A stretch of DNA of 64,000 nt from Oryzomonas japonica (GCF_008802365.1 NZ_VZQZ01000001.1:496001-560000), one strand, 5' to 3'. Shown: positions 8,563 to 17,384, counted from the stretch's first letter. Notes: a model not told the origin generated them from the sequence alone. Numbers and translations are program-made.

Positions 8563-8601
8563 AAAGGCTGTGCGGCGAAATGCCGCGCAGCCTTTTTACG
8601 T
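8563..8601 (+). terminator. Rho-independent terminator
   Basis: AAAGGCTGTGCGGC pairs with GCCGCGCAGCCTTT (one G-U pair), followed by TTTTTA. It ends the Fur-controlled gene. Confidence 0.88.
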
Positions 8602-8785
8602 CCCGATCTGGGCGATTGAATACTGTACTCTTTGCGAAAACAACGGTATGCTGTGTCCAACACCGACAACGCCCATACATTATACCTCCCGGCAGGTTTT
8701 CGTGAAAGTGCTCCAACAGGGCTTCGGCTGTTTCTCGCCGGACGGCCTGTCGGGCGCCCGGCCCGAAGTGAAAGGAAAGGGATGC

Positions 8786-8989
8786 ATGTCGTTTCAGATT
8801 ACGAGTGAGCATATCAAGCTGGACAGTTTTCTCAAGGCGGTCAATGTCGTAGGTTCTGGCGGAGAGGCAAAGCTGATCATTGGGGAGGGGCATGTGCGGG
8901 TAAACGGTGCCGTCGAATTGCGCCGGGGGCGCAAGCTCCGTCCCGGCGACCGGGTAGAACTGGATGGCCATGCCTTTCTGGTGGAGTGA
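8786..8989 (+). CDS. S4-domain RNA-binding protein (YbcJ-like)
   Basis: A 67-residue protein made almost entirely of one S4 domain. The start follows AAAGGAAAGGG; the frame is open upstream but that part does not look like protein. The S4 core is clear: a LDSFLKAVNVVGSGGEAK helix pair, then IIGEGHVRVNG and RKLRPGDRVELDG. Such stand-alone S4 proteins bind structured RNA, often rRNA or stalled ribosome products, in the cytoplasm. It is a single-gene unit just before hemE. Confidence 0.85.
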   Translation: MSFQITSEHIKLDSFLKAVNVVGSGGEAKLIIGEGHVRVNGAVELRRGRKLRPGDRVELDGHAFLVE

Positions 8990-9116
8990 CGGCGTCGTTT
9001 GGTGAGCCCCGGCGTTGGCCGGACCTCAAATTGATTTGACTTTTCCGGTGGTGTCGAACTAAAATCCCCCTCTATTTTGCTATTTTACATGCAGCTATCA
9101 CGTCCTGGGAGATGAT

Positions 9117-10148
9117 ATGAACACACGTTTTCTCGATGCTTGTTGGGGTAAACCGGTGGACCGTACGCCGGTCTGGCTGATGCGCCAAGCGGGCCGCTAC
9201 CTGCCGGAATACATGGCGGTGCGCTCGAAATGCACCTTCCTTGAGTTGTGCAAAACCCCGGAGCTTGCGGCCGAGGTGAGCATTCAACCGGTGGATATCC
9301 TGGGCGTTGACGCCGCCATCATGTTTTCCGATATTCTCACACCGGTGGAACCGATGGGAATGAAGCTGGATTTCGTGCCGGGACCGGTTTTCGAACACCC
9401 CATCAGAAGCATGGCCGACGTGGACAAGCTCCGCATCCCACAGATGGAGCAGGACGTGCCCTATGTTCTGGAGACCATCAAGATCCTCCGCCGTGAACTG
9501 GCCAACAAGGTGCCGTTGATCGGTTTCGGCGGCGCTCCCTTTACCCTGGCCTGCTACATGGTGGAAGGCAAAGGCTCCAAGGATTTCGCCCAGATCAAGC
9601 GCATGATGTACTCTGCGCCCGATGTCTACGCGGCTCTCATGGAAAAGATCACCATGATGGACATGGAATATCTCAACGCCCAGATCAAGGCCGGAGCCCA
9701 GGCCATCCAGATCTTCGACACCTGGGGCGGGATTCTGGCGCCATCGGATTACGAGACCTATGTCCTCCCCTATACCACCAAACTGATTAACGGCCTCAAC
9801 CGGATGGAGACGCCGGTGATCCACTTCGTCAAGGGTGCCGGCGCCATGCTGGACTCGGTCAAGAAGGCCGGCGGCGACGTGATGGGGCTGGATTGGCACG
9901 TCAATCTGGGCACGGCGCGCGATCTGATCGGCCAGGGGATGGCGGTGCAGGGAAACCTGGACCCCACCGTACTCTACGCGCCGAAGGAGGTCATCGAGGC
10001 GGAGGTCAAGCGGGTTCTGGACGAAAACGCCGGCCGGCCGGGGCATATCTTCAACCTGGGACATGGCATCCTGCCGACGGTTTCCCCCGAGAACGCCATC
10101 CACATGGTCGAGTGCGTACACCGGCTGTCGCAAAAAGCGGCACATTAA
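9117..10148 (+). CDS. hemE: Uroporphyrinogen decarboxylase
   Basis: HemE removes four carboxyl groups from uroporphyrinogen III to give coproporphyrinogen III in haem synthesis. At 343 residues it has the usual family length. The N-terminal signature RQAGRYLPEY is at residues 23-32, and the substrate-binding aspartate region (MFSDILTPVEPMG) follows. The start has GGGAGATGAT upstream. A demand for haem from the multihaem cytochromes in this genome gives it an obvious role; hemL lies 31 kb away. A VOC-family gene follows after 21 bases and is probably co-transcribed. Confidence 0.97.
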   Translation: MNTRFLDACWGKPVDRTPVWLMRQAGRYLPEYMAVRSKCTFLELCKTPELAAEVSIQPVDILGVDAAIMFSDILTPVEPMGMKLDFVPGPVFEHPIRSMADVDKLRIPQMEQDVPYVLETIKILRRELANKVPLIGFGGAPFTLACYMVEGKGSKDFAQIKRMMYSAPDVYAALMEKITMMDMEYLNAQIKAGAQAIQIFDTWGGILAPSDYETYVLPYTTKLINGLNRMETPVIHFVKGAGAMLDSVKKAGGDVMGLDWHVNLGTARDLIGQGMAVQGNLDPTVLYAPKEVIEAEVKRVLDENAGRPGHIFNLGHGILPTVSPENAIHMVECVHRLSQKAAH

Positions 10149-10169
10149 TCGATTGGAGAATGGGGCTTC

Positions 10170-10523
10170 ATGACCGTATCGATGAAAAACGTGGTTATCT
10201 TCGTCACCGACCTGGCCAAGGCCAAGAGGTTCTATGCCGAGCTGCTCGGCCTGCCGGTCGCCGGGCAGAGCGAGATGGTGATGGAGTTCTTTCCCGGCAC
10301 ACCGACCACCCTCGGCGTATCGTTGGCGCTCCACGAAGATGCCCGCAAACTGGTGGGACGCCATACCGGCATCACCCTGCGGGTTGAGGGGATCGAGGCG
10401 CTGTGCGAATCCCTGCGGGTCGGCGGCGTTACCTTCGTGGAACCGCTGGAGTCGAGCCCGTGGGGCAAAATGGCGGTGATCGCCGACTTTGACGGGAACC
10501 AGTTAGCCCTGGTGGATCGCTGA
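10170..10523 (+). CDS. VOC/glyoxalase-family protein
   Basis: A 117-residue single-domain protein of the vicinal oxygen chelate fold. The first repeat (NVVIFVTDLAKAKRFYAELL, residues 7-26) and the second-half strand DFDGNQLALVD near the C-terminus are typical. Members include glyoxalases, dioxygenases and resistance proteins, and most uncharacterised ones bind a divalent metal as dimers. The exact substrate cannot be inferred. It sits directly behind hemE, but nothing ties it to haem chemistry. Confidence 0.8.
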   Translation: MTVSMKNVVIFVTDLAKAKRFYAELLGLPVAGQSEMVMEFFPGTPTTLGVSLALHEDARKLVGRHTGITLRVEGIEALCESLRVGGVTFVEPLESSPWGKMAVIADFDGNQLALVDR

Positions 10524-10708
10524 TCCATAGTTCTCAAGAACCGTCGCTGGGGCGCAAGATAAAAAACGCGGCATGCAACAAGGGGAAGGGGATGAGCTGG
10601 GTGATTTCTTTATCCCGTTTATCCCCTTCATTCCACTTGACCGGTTTTTTCGTCGCCCCTGTCGCTGCGGCAGATTGTCCGTCGTGTAAATCATGGAGAA
10701 TGGGATAG
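10524..10708. other. Intergenic, no gene
   Basis: This 185-base gap has purine- and pyrimidine-rich blocks (about 10575-10632) but no convincing frame or strong hairpin. Confidence 0.4.
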
Positions 10709-11179
10709 ATGAAGATAGTAACCACCGACCTGTTGCGCCAGCTTTCCGAACAAGCCTGCACCTCCCCCCGTCTGCGCAAAAATCACAACATCCATCGCTG
10801 CGACGAATCTCGTTGCCATCGCCTCCTGAATGCCGTCGAACCGGCCTCGTACATTCGCCCCCACCGTCACTTGGACCCGGAAAAGGATGAGGCCTTCATC
10901 CTGATGAACGGCAAACTGGGCATTGTCACGTTTGCCGACGACGGGGCTGTTGCGGAAACGGTTCTGCTCTCGCGGGAACAGGGCCATCTCGCCGCCGACA
11001 TCCCCTCCGGCACCTATCACACGGCGGTGAGCCTCGAGCCGGGAACGGTCTTCTACGAGGCCAAGGCCGGGCCCTACCTGCCGCTCGGCGATGCCGAGAA
11101 GGCGGCGTGGGCGCCTGGCGACGATGAGCCCGGAGCAACGGCGTACCTGGAACGGCTGAGAGAACTCTTTCAGGGGTGA
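10709..11179 (+). CDS. WbuC-family cupin protein
   Basis: A 156-residue cupin-fold metalloprotein of the WbuC type. The cupin metal site is visible as HRHLDPEKDEAF (residues 52-63) followed by a glycine turn (MNGKLGIV). The N-terminal part with several Cys and His residues (NHNIHRCDESRCHR) is typical of the family. WbuC proteins are often found near surface-polysaccharide genes, but none are adjacent here. It is probably co-transcribed with the downstream SH3-like gene (13-base gap). Confidence 0.8.
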   Translation: MKIVTTDLLRQLSEQACTSPRLRKNHNIHRCDESRCHRLLNAVEPASYIRPHRHLDPEKDEAFILMNGKLGIVTFADDGAVAETVLLSREQGHLAADIPSGTYHTAVSLEPGTVFYEAKAGPYLPLGDAEKAAWAPGDDEPGATAYLERLRELFQG

Positions 11180-11192
11180 GGCGGTCACGACG

Positions 11193-11804
11193 ATGAAGAT
11201 TTACGCACTGGCGATCACCCTGCTGCTCCTGATGGCCGCACCAGCGGTTTCCCAACAGCCGATGCGCCCGTACAGCGGCATCGGCGTTCTACTCCTGGCG
11301 GTGGAACATGGTGAGAGCAGCGTTCAGCAGGAGCCGTTTTACCTGTACGAGGAACCGGCCGTCCAGCGTATCGGGGTCTTGGACAGCGGCCGGACGCCCC
11401 CCTACGAGTGGCTCTTCACGGGAAACACTTCCAGGGTGCCGCTGATCGTGACGGCCCGTAAGGGGGAGTGGCTGCAGGTGGCCTATGACGATGCGGGCCG
11501 CCTGGGGTGGCTGGAACCGCGGCACCGGGGTGAGGTTCAGCCATGGAGCGCCTTGTTGAAAGGGAAGCCGTGCCGGTTGCTGCCCGGCCTGCGTAAGCAG
11601 TATTACCAGATATTCCGGCAGCCGGGCAAGACGCCCTTGGCGCTGCCGGCATTGGCGAAGCAGTCGTTCAGGGTTGTCAAGCTGGACGGCGACTGGGCGC
11701 TGGCCATGCCGGACCAGAGTACGCTCGGCTGGCTGCGCTGGCGAGACGAGGATGGCCGGCTGCTGATCTCCGTGGGGATGGACCCCGGCGCACAAAAACA
11801 TTGA
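11193..11804 (+). CDS. Secreted SH3-like domain protein
   Basis: The 203-residue product has a signal peptide (residues 1-20, cleavage near AVS-QQ). The mature part holds two bacterial SH3-like segments: LIVTARKGEWLQVAYDD-GRLGWLE (about 85-108) and SFRVVKLDGDWALAMP-STLGWLRW (about 155-185). Such domains often bind peptidoglycan or protein partners in the periplasm. No catalytic domain is attached. The stop codon overlaps the -35 box of the next transcription unit. Confidence 0.75.
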   Translation: MKIYALAITLLLLMAAPAVSQQPMRPYSGIGVLLLAVEHGESSVQQEPFYLYEEPAVQRIGVLDSGRTPPYEWLFTGNTSRVPLIVTARKGEWLQVAYDDAGRLGWLEPRHRGEVQPWSALLKGKPCRLLPGLRKQYYQIFRQPGKTPLALPALAKQSFRVVKLDGDWALAMPDQSTLGWLRWRDEDGRLLISVGMDPGAQKH

Positions 11805-11830
11805 CGCCGACATGTCGGATGTGGTATAGA
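11801..11830 (+). promoter_or_regulatory. Sigma-70 promoter with palindromic spacer
   Basis: TTGACG (11801-11806) and TATAGA (11825-11830) are 18 bases apart. The spacer holds a perfect 12-bp palindrome, CCGACATGTCGG (11807-11818), a candidate operator. The predicted start site is only a few bases before the leader-peptide ATG at 11840. Confidence 0.6.
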
Positions 11831-11839
11831 AAAAAACCT

Positions 11840-11929
11840 ATGTTTACTAAGATGATTACCGCCATTGCAGCAGCACGAGCTATCAGCGCCGCGGCGAACG
11901 ACGCCGCTGGAGTGAGTTCTGCCCGGTGA
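11840..11929 (+). CDS. Alanine-rich leader peptide (29 aa)
   Basis: This 29-codon frame holds 11 alanine codons, including runs of three GCN codons at codons 10-12 and 17-19. It is too short to be an enzyme and lies between a promoter and a factor-independent terminator upstream of an aminotransferase gene. There is little room for a ribosome binding site, so translation may be leaderless or nearly so. The frame, codon bias and position match a transcription-attenuation leader that senses charged alanyl-tRNA. That role is inference from the sequence. Confidence 0.6.
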   Translation: MFTKMITAIAAARAISAAANDAAGVSSAR

Positions 11930-11990
11930 TCATTGTATGATCAGAATACCTTTACCAGCCGTGGGCAGAGAAGCCCGCGGCTTTTTTGTT
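11884..11990 (+). promoter_or_regulatory. Candidate attenuator: competing hairpins and terminator
   Basis: Within the leader, GCGGCG (11891-11896) pairs with CGCCGC (11902-11907). A small hairpin TGATCAT-TGT-ATGATCA lies at 11927-11943. The terminator pairs AGCCGTGGGC (11957-11966) with GCCCGCGGCT (11973-11982), followed by TTTTTTG. An antiterminator is possible: TCTGCCC (11918-11924), in the last leader codons, is exactly complementary to GGGCAGA (11963-11969) in the terminator's 5' half and loop. A ribosome at the leader stop would block that pairing and allow termination; stalling at alanine codons would leave it free. Confidence 0.6.
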
Positions 11991-12082
11991 TTTACGACGC
12001 TCTCGTCGCTCCGTTTCCGGTCCGGCGGGGGAATAGCGGAAAAGATAGGGTGCATGTATCTATATAGTGAGAGGAGACGGCT

Positions 12083-13387
12083 ATGCGTATCGATCTGGTA
12101 AGCCCCGGAACGGGGGAGTTGACCTACGAGATCCGCAATATTGTCAACGTGGCTGAAAAACTGCAAAAGTACGGCGTGAAGATCAACTGGGAGAATATCG
12201 GCGATCCGATCGTCAAGGGGGAGGTCATCCCTGGCTGGATGAAGGAGATCGTGGCCAATGCCGCCGCGGACGACGCCACCTGGGGGTATTGCCACACCCG
12301 CGGCGTACTGGAAACCCGCGAGTTCATCTGCGACATGACCAACCGTCGCGGGGGGGCCCAGATCACCCCGGAGGACATCATCTTCTTCAACGGCCTGGGG
12401 GATGCCATTGCCAAAATCTATGGCTGTCTGCGTCCCGAGGCCCGCGTGCTGATGCCATCCCCCTCCTACACGACCCATACCCTGGGGGAGATCGGCCATG
12501 CCCATGCCGCCCCGGCCCTTTTCCGGCTCAAACCCGAGGAAAATTGGTACCCCGACCTGGATGACCTGCGCAACCATATCAAGTATAATCCCAACATCTG
12601 CGCCATCATGATCATCAACCCCGACAATCCCACCGGCATGGTCTATACCGAGAAGACGCTGCGCGAGATCGTGGCGGTGGCCAAAGAACACAACCTGTTC
12701 ATCATTGCCGACGAGGTCTACACGAACATCGTGTATAACGGCGAAACCGCCGTTCCCATCAGCGATGTGATCGGCGACGTCCCGGCCATCTCGTTGCGGG
12801 GGATCTCCAAGGAATTCCCCTGGCCAGGTTCGCGTTGCGGCTGGATCGAGGTGTATAACGGCCACGACGACCCGCAATTCCAGAAGTACGTCAACCTGAT
12901 CCTGACCAGCAAGATGAACGAGGTCTGCTCCACGACCCTGCCCCAGACCGTCATTCCCGCCATCATGCAGCATCCCGGCTACGCCGGATACCTGGCGGAG
13001 CGCATCGCCAGCTACGAGAAGATGAGCAATATTACCTACGATTTTCTCAAAGAGGTACCCCAGCTCCAGGTCAACCGCACCAACGGCGCATTCTACATGG
13101 CCGTTGCGTTCAAGGCTGGGCTCTTGACCAACCGCCAGTCGATCCCCATCGCCAACAGCGAGGTGCGCGACTTGGTGAACGGCTTGGTCAACCAGCCCGG
13201 CGTCTCCCCGGACAAACGTTTCGTCTACCACATCCTCGCGGCAACCGGTATCTGCGTCGTGCCGCTCTCCTCGTTCTCCACCCCGTTGCAGGGCTTCCGC
13301 GTCACACTGCTGGAGAAGGACGAGAACGAGTGCCGCCGGATCTACAGCACGCTTGCGGAGAAGATCAGCGAATACCTGGCGTCGTAG
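12083..13387 (+). CDS. PLP-dependent aminotransferase, probably alanine transaminase
   Basis: A 434-residue fold-type I (class I/II) aminotransferase. Markers are NPDNPTG at 179-185, ADEVY at 209-213, the PLP lysine K243 in GISKEFPWPGSR, and the substrate-carboxylate arginine in FRVTL near the C-terminus. The start has GAGAGGAGACGG upstream. The family includes alanine and aspartate aminotransferases; the alanine-rich attenuator-like leader upstream argues for alanine synthesis from pyruvate, though this rests on context. It ends before a bidirectional terminator. Confidence 0.85.
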   Translation: MRIDLVSPGTGELTYEIRNIVNVAEKLQKYGVKINWENIGDPIVKGEVIPGWMKEIVANAAADDATWGYCHTRGVLETREFICDMTNRRGGAQITPEDIIFFNGLGDAIAKIYGCLRPEARVLMPSPSYTTHTLGEIGHAHAAPALFRLKPEENWYPDLDDLRNHIKYNPNICAIMIINPDNPTGMVYTEKTLREIVAVAKEHNLFIIADEVYTNIVYNGETAVPISDVIGDVPAISLRGISKEFPWPGSRCGWIEVYNGHDDPQFQKYVNLILTSKMNEVCSTTLPQTVIPAIMQHPGYAGYLAERIASYEKMSNITYDFLKEVPQLQVNRTNGAFYMAVAFKAGLLTNRQSIPIANSEVRDLVNGLVNQPGVSPDKRFVYHILAATGICVVPLSSFSTPLQGFRVTLLEKDENECRRIYSTLAEKISEYLAS

Positions 13388-13411
13388 CCCGGTCTCACTG
13401 CGGAGAGTGAA

Positions 13412-13445
13412 AAAAAGGGGGAAAGGCATCACGCCTTTCCCCCTT
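13412..13445. terminator. Bidirectional terminator
   Basis: AAGGGGGAAAGGC and GCCTTTCCCCCTT form a 13-bp perfect stem flanked by A-rich and T-containing tails. It separates the converging aminotransferase and tatA genes. Confidence 0.85.
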
Positions 13446-13475
13446 GGTAATTCATCCGGGATTGACAAACCCCAG

Positions 13476-13667
13476 TCAGGCTTTTTTGTCGTCCTCGCCG
13501 TCCTTCTTGGGCTTGATCTCGATCTCGTCCTTCCCTTCGGATGCTTTTTTGAAATTGCGGATGCTCTTGCCCAGCGCACCGCCGATTTCAGGAAGTTTCC
13601 CTGCACCGAATACGACCAGAACGATGACTAATATGATTATCAGTTCGGGCATGCCAAATCCAAACAT
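13476..13667 (-). CDS. tatA: Twin-arginine translocase subunit TatA/E
   Basis: A 63-residue inner-membrane protein that forms the protein-conducting part of the Tat export system. It has a short N-terminal segment, one membrane helix (about residues 7-22), the hinge motif FGAGKLPE (20-27), an amphipathic helix ([13 protein letters not shown]) and a charged Lys/Asp-rich tail. TTAGGAGGATCAC upstream supports the start. No tatB or tatC is adjacent. Confidence 0.95.
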   Translation of the reverse strand: MFGFGMPELIIILVIVLVVFGAGKLPEIGGALGKSIRNFKKASEGKDEIEIKPKKDGEDDKKA

Positions 13668-13901
13668 GTGATCCTCCTAAAACATTCGGTAAATAATTTT
13701 GCCAGTATCGCACTGGCGAGCAAAAAAATCAAGCATTGCTGATGTCTCCCTGTTGGCTTGTCCGGCAGTGAGGGCGCACGGAGTTGATTTTATTCCATGT
13801 CTTTGAAATTAAAGATATTGTTTGCCCCTCATTCGTTGACAGCCTGTGGTCGGCATGATAAAAACGGTGAACTTCACATCGTTTCGCAAGGGTGGTCATG
13901 T

Positions 13902-15605
13902 ATGGCAAACGAACGGCAGGCAAGCTTGTCGGCACTCAACAGCAAGATGGTGGCCGTTTCGCTGGTTATAGCGATCATGGCGGCGGGCGGCCTGATGGTG
14001 GCCGGAGACGGCGGTATCCCGGCCATTGCCGCTGTCGTTGTGACGGCGCTCTTTAGTTCGCTGGCGTGTGCCAGGATCTTTGCCAGGGGCGTTGCCGCCG
14101 CCCGCCTCGAACAACTCGCCATGGTGGAAAAGCTCGGTTTGTCCGGTGAGTTATCCGGCTATGTGGAAGAAAACGACGACCTGAGATCCCTTCTGTCCCG
14201 TAGCGGCTTTATCATGGAGGTGCTGGACGCACGGCTGCGTGAGCATCGGCAGCTTCTGGCCCAGATCGTTGCGGCGGAGGAAAACCTCAAGGTCGTCATG
14301 CACAGCCTGTCGATCAGCGACGAGAAGGAGCTTGTCCAGGTGCGCAATGCCGTGACCGCCATGGAGAGCATGGACGGCGCCTTTGCCACGGTGATCGGCG
14401 ATATCGACGAACTGTCGGGGCGCAGCGCCGAGCAGGAAACCCTGTCAACCAAAATGAGTACGACCACCGACGGCATTGCCGACAATATCAATCAGTACTC
14501 CGATTTTGTCATCGAAACCTCCAGCTCCATCGAGCAGATGGTCCGCGCCATCAGGGAGATCGCCGAAAACATCCGTGGGCTGTCCGCCTCGACCGAAGAA
14601 ACCGTGTCCTCCATCAACCAGATCAGCGTTTCCCAGGCCAAGGTGCGCAACAATGCCGAGCGCGGCGCCTTGGCTTCCGAAAACGTCCGCGAACAGGCCC
14701 AGAGCGGCTTGCGAAACATGGCCGCCACGCTGCGGGCAATGCAGGAGATTGAAAAGAGCAACGTGGAGTCCTTCGATGCCATCAACCGACTCTCACGGCA
14801 TTCGGCCCGTGTGGGTGAGTTCCTCAACGTCATCCAGGAGGTGGTGGAGCAGACCAAGCTCCTCTCCCTGAACGCCTCGATCATTGCCGCCCAGGCCGGC
14901 GTGCGGGGGCGGGCGTTTGCCGTTGTCGCCGAGGAGGTCCGTTCCCTTGCCTCCCGCACATCGGCCTCCACGCGCGAAATCGAGGAGTTGGTGCGCAATA
15001 TCCAGAAGGAAACCGCCGCGGTGCAGCGATCGGTGACCCAGGGAAAAGACAAGGTCAAAGAGGGGGTGAAGATATCCTCTCTGGCCAACGAAGCACTGGT
15101 GAAGATCGAGAAGAGCGCCGACGAGGCCTCCCACATGGTGGCACGGATTGCCGCCGAAGCGGCGGAGCAGACGGTCGGCATCCAGCGTATCACCGAGGAG
15201 GCCGAGAAGAACCTCGAACGGGTTCAGCAGATCACCCAGAGCACGGAGAACCAACAGGACGGGGCCAACCTGATCGTCAGAAATCTGGAGCACATGCGGG
15301 ATCTGGCCCATCGCATAAATATGACGGCCCAGGAGCAGGCCAAGGAGAACCGCCTGTATCTGCAGGGCGTCATCGAGCACAACGAGCGGACCAAGGGGCT
15401 GAAGGAAAACGTTTACCGCCAGTTGGTCGTCGCGGAAAATGCGGTAGAAGCCGTGTGCAAGGTGGACGACATGATCTCGGCCAATACCGTAGAAACCCGG
15501 AAGATCCTGGGGGCTGTTACGGTTTTGACGCGCGTGATCGACCTGCACCGCGGCGAGACGGGCGCCGAAGCCGGTGAAGGCGAGGAGGCGATCCGCTATG
15601 AATAG
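13902..15605 (+). CDS. Methyl-accepting chemotaxis protein without sensor domain
   Basis: A 567-residue chemoreceptor-like protein. The start at 13902 is chosen because the N-terminus then leads straight into two membrane helices (about 15-34 and 39-57) with only a few residues between them, leaving no periplasmic sensor domain and no obvious HAMP. The rest is a long coiled coil. The signalling tip at residues 316-350 ([12 protein letters not shown], then [19 protein letters not shown]) keeps the MCP pattern but replaces the usual glutamates and arginine of the NAAIEAARAGE segment. It may sense membrane or cytoplasmic signals. Its stop overlaps the start of the next gene. Confidence 0.85.
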   Translation: MANERQASLSALNSKMVAVSLVIAIMAAGGLMVAGDGGIPAIAAVVVTALFSSLACARIFARGVAAARLEQLAMVEKLGLSGELSGYVEENDDLRSLLSRSGFIMEVLDARLREHRQLLAQIVAAEENLKVVMHSLSISDEKELVQVRNAVTAMESMDGAFATVIGDIDELSGRSAEQETLSTKMSTTTDGIADNINQYSDFVIETSSSIEQMVRAIREIAENIRGLSASTEETVSSINQISVSQAKVRNNAERGALASENVREQAQSGLRNMAATLRAMQEIEKSNVESFDAINRLSRHSARVGEFLNVIQEVVEQTKLLSLNASIIAAQAGVRGRAFAVVAEEVRSLASRTSASTREIEELVRNIQKETAAVQRSVTQGKDKVKEGVKISSLANEALVKIEKSADEASHMVARIAAEAAEQTVGIQRITEEAEKNLERVQQITQSTENQQDGANLIVRNLEHMRDLAHRINMTAQEQAKENRLYLQGVIEHNERTKGLKENVYRQLVVAENAVEAVCKVDDMISANTVETRKILGAVTVLTRVIDLHRGETGAEAGEGEEAIRYE

Positions 15606-16605
15606 GATGCTGCCGCTATCCCTGCTCCTCCTGCTCGCCATGGCCGGTCCGGCGGCGGCAGAAGATATGGAGATCACCCCTTTTCGCACCGTCAACCAGA
15701 GCCCGCTGGTACAGATCTTCGGACTTCCCCCTCAGTCGGAGGCTACGGTCGCCCCTTCCGGGAAGACCGTTGTCAGCCTTGTGCAGGATGTGGCCAGCGA
15801 TTACACCGTCAGTTCCACGTCCCGTGAGCAGATCCATCTGGACGGCGAATCCTACCGGTGGACCCTGGCGGCCCGCTATGGTTTTGGCGGACGTTTCGAT
15901 GCGGGTTTTGAGATCCCCTATGTGCTCTACGGCGGCGGCTTTCTGGATAGCTTCATCGTCGAATGGCACAAGTTTTTCGGCCTGCCCCAGGGGGGGCGGG
16001 ACAGCGCCCCGAAGGGGAGGTTGCACTTCAGCTATACCAAGGACGGCGTACAGAAGCTCAAGATGGACCACGCCGATTCCGGCCTCGGCGATATCAGCCT
16101 GACGGGTGGGATGCAACTCTACGAGGCCCGGGATGGCGAATCCCACGACAGCCTGGCGCTGCGGGCATCCCTCAAGCTGCCCAGCGGCGACAGCAATTCC
16201 CTGCGGGGCAGCGGCAGCACCGATGCCACCCTGGCCCTGTGCGGCAGCATGAACAACTTCACCGAATGGGGGGCCCTGGGCGTCTTCGGCTCCCTGGGAG
16301 GGATGGCCATGAGCGATGGGGATGTGCTGCGCGACCAGCAGCAGCACCTGGTCGGCTTTGGCACCGTCGGCCTGGGATGGGGACCATGGTCGCGGGTATC
16401 CTTCAAGTTCCAGCTCAACGCCCATACGGCCTTCTACCGGGGAAGTACCCTGGACGAACTCTCCAAGCCGTCTTTGATGCTGGTTTCCGGCGGGGCGATC
16501 AAGCTCCCCGGCGATTACCGGCTCGACATCGGCGTTTCCGAGGATGTGGCGGTTGCCACCGCACCGGATGTGGCCTTTCACCTGGGGGTGAGCAAACAGT
16601 TCTAA
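15598..16605 (+). CDS. Outer-membrane protein, DUF3187-like
   Basis: A 335-residue protein with a signal peptide (residues 1-21, cleavage near AAA-ED). The mature part has regular beta-hairpin spacing, many Gly and aromatic residues ([20 protein letters not shown]) and a terminal phenylalanine, consistent with an outer-membrane barrel. It resembles DUF3187 proteins, whose function is unknown. Its start overlaps the chemoreceptor stop by 8 bases, with GAGGAGG at proper spacing, so the two are translationally coupled. Confidence 0.75.
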   Translation: MNRMLPLSLLLLLAMAGPAAAEDMEITPFRTVNQSPLVQIFGLPPQSEATVAPSGKTVVSLVQDVASDYTVSSTSREQIHLDGESYRWTLAARYGFGGRFDAGFEIPYVLYGGGFLDSFIVEWHKFFGLPQGGRDSAPKGRLHFSYTKDGVQKLKMDHADSGLGDISLTGGMQLYEARDGESHDSLALRASLKLPSGDSNSLRGSGSTDATLALCGSMNNFTEWGALGVFGSLGGMAMSDGDVLRDQQQHLVGFGTVGLGWGPWSRVSFKFQLNAHTAFYRGSTLDELSKPSLMLVSGGAIKLPGDYRLDIGVSEDVAVATAPDVAFHLGVSKQF

Positions 16606-16606
16606 G

Positions 16607-16748
16607 AGGTTGTTGAAAAACAGCCATCTCGCCGCCGTCCTCGAAAGCCCTTTTGTGCGGCGTAGCGCTGCTACGCCTCCGCGGGGCTTTCTGCGGGTGC
16701 GGCGATCTGACTATTTTTGAACAACCTGAGTTTTTCAACAGCCTGTTA
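16607..16748. repeat. Palindromic intergenic repeat, copy A1
   Basis: The element (16607-16727) begins AGGTTGTTGAAAAA and ends GAACAACCT, its inverted complement. A core hairpin pairs GCGTAGCG with CGCTACGC-like sequence. Segments CGTCCTCGAAAGCCCTTTTG and GATCTGACTATTTT recur in copy A3 near 39 kb. A further partial end (TTTTTCAACAGCCTGTT) follows to 16748. Confidence 0.75.
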
Positions 16749-16773
16749 ACAGGGCGTTCTGCGTTTCTGTCGT

Positions 16774-16806
16774 AAAAAAGCCCCGCTTTCGGCGGGGCTT
16801 TTTGCG
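16774..16806. terminator. Bidirectional terminator
   Basis: AAAAAGCCCCGC and GCGGGGCTTTTT form a perfect stem with a small loop. It separates the converging DUF3187 and leuD genes. Confidence 0.9.
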
Positions 16807-16831
16807 TTGTGGGGAACATTGTCTCGCCGGA

Positions 16832-17359
16832 TCAGTAGTTCTTGTCGGCGTAATCGACCCAGCCGCCGGCCAGCACCAGGGCCTTGTCGAACGGTGACAG
16901 GCTGAAGCTGAAGGTCTTCTGTTTGCCGCCGCCGCTCATGGTCAGGCTCTGGGCCTCGATGTCGATGCTGATGGCGGCGTCAGCGTCGCCTGCGTGGGAG
17001 AAGAGCTGGTCCAGGTCCGCCTTGGGCAGCTCGATGGCGGCCATGCCGCAGTTGAACATGTTCTGGCGGAAGATGCGGGCAAAGGACTCGGCGATCACGG
17101 CGGTGATGCCGTTGACCTCGAACACCCAGGGTGCATGCTCCCGGGACGAGCCGCAGCCGAAATTGGCGCGGGAGACGACCACCCGGGCCGATTTCGTTCG
17201 GGGCCCCTTAGGGTCGAAGCCGGGCAGCTTCAGGTCTTCAAGTATGTAGGGTTTCAGGTCTTCCTTGGTGATCTCGGTCAGGTACTTGGCCGGGATGATC
17301 TCGTCGGTGTTGATGTCGGAACGGTCGAGGAAGAGGGCCGGGCCTCCGAATGTCTTCAT
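16832..17359 (-). CDS. leuD: 3-Isopropylmalate dehydratase small subunit
   Basis: LeuD is the swivel-domain subunit that, with LeuC, isomerises 2- to 3-isopropylmalate in leucine synthesis. The 175-residue length fits the short, archaeal-type LeuD. The loop NFGCGSSREHAPW, which lines the active site, is present. The start at 17359 follows AAAGGAG; reading the frame further upstream only translates the repeat region. It lies 228 bases downstream of leuC on the same strand, across an unusual heptad-repeat gap. Confidence 0.95.
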   Translation of the reverse strand: MKTFGGPALFLDRSDINTDEIIPAKYLTEITKEDLKPYILEDLKLPGFDPKGPRTKSARVVVSRANFGCGSSREHAPWVFEVNGITAVIAESFARIFRQNMFNCGMAAIELPKADLDQLFSHAGDADAAISIDIEAQSLTMSGGGKQKTFSFSLSPFDKALVLAGGWVDYADKNY

Positions 17360-17384
17360 ATGGTCAACTCCTTTTAACATAACG

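Noticed and set aside
8570-8785. N-terminal extension of the S4-domain protein
   Set aside because: The added part starts inside the preceding terminator hairpin and does not look like protein; a good ribosome binding site supports the start at 8786.
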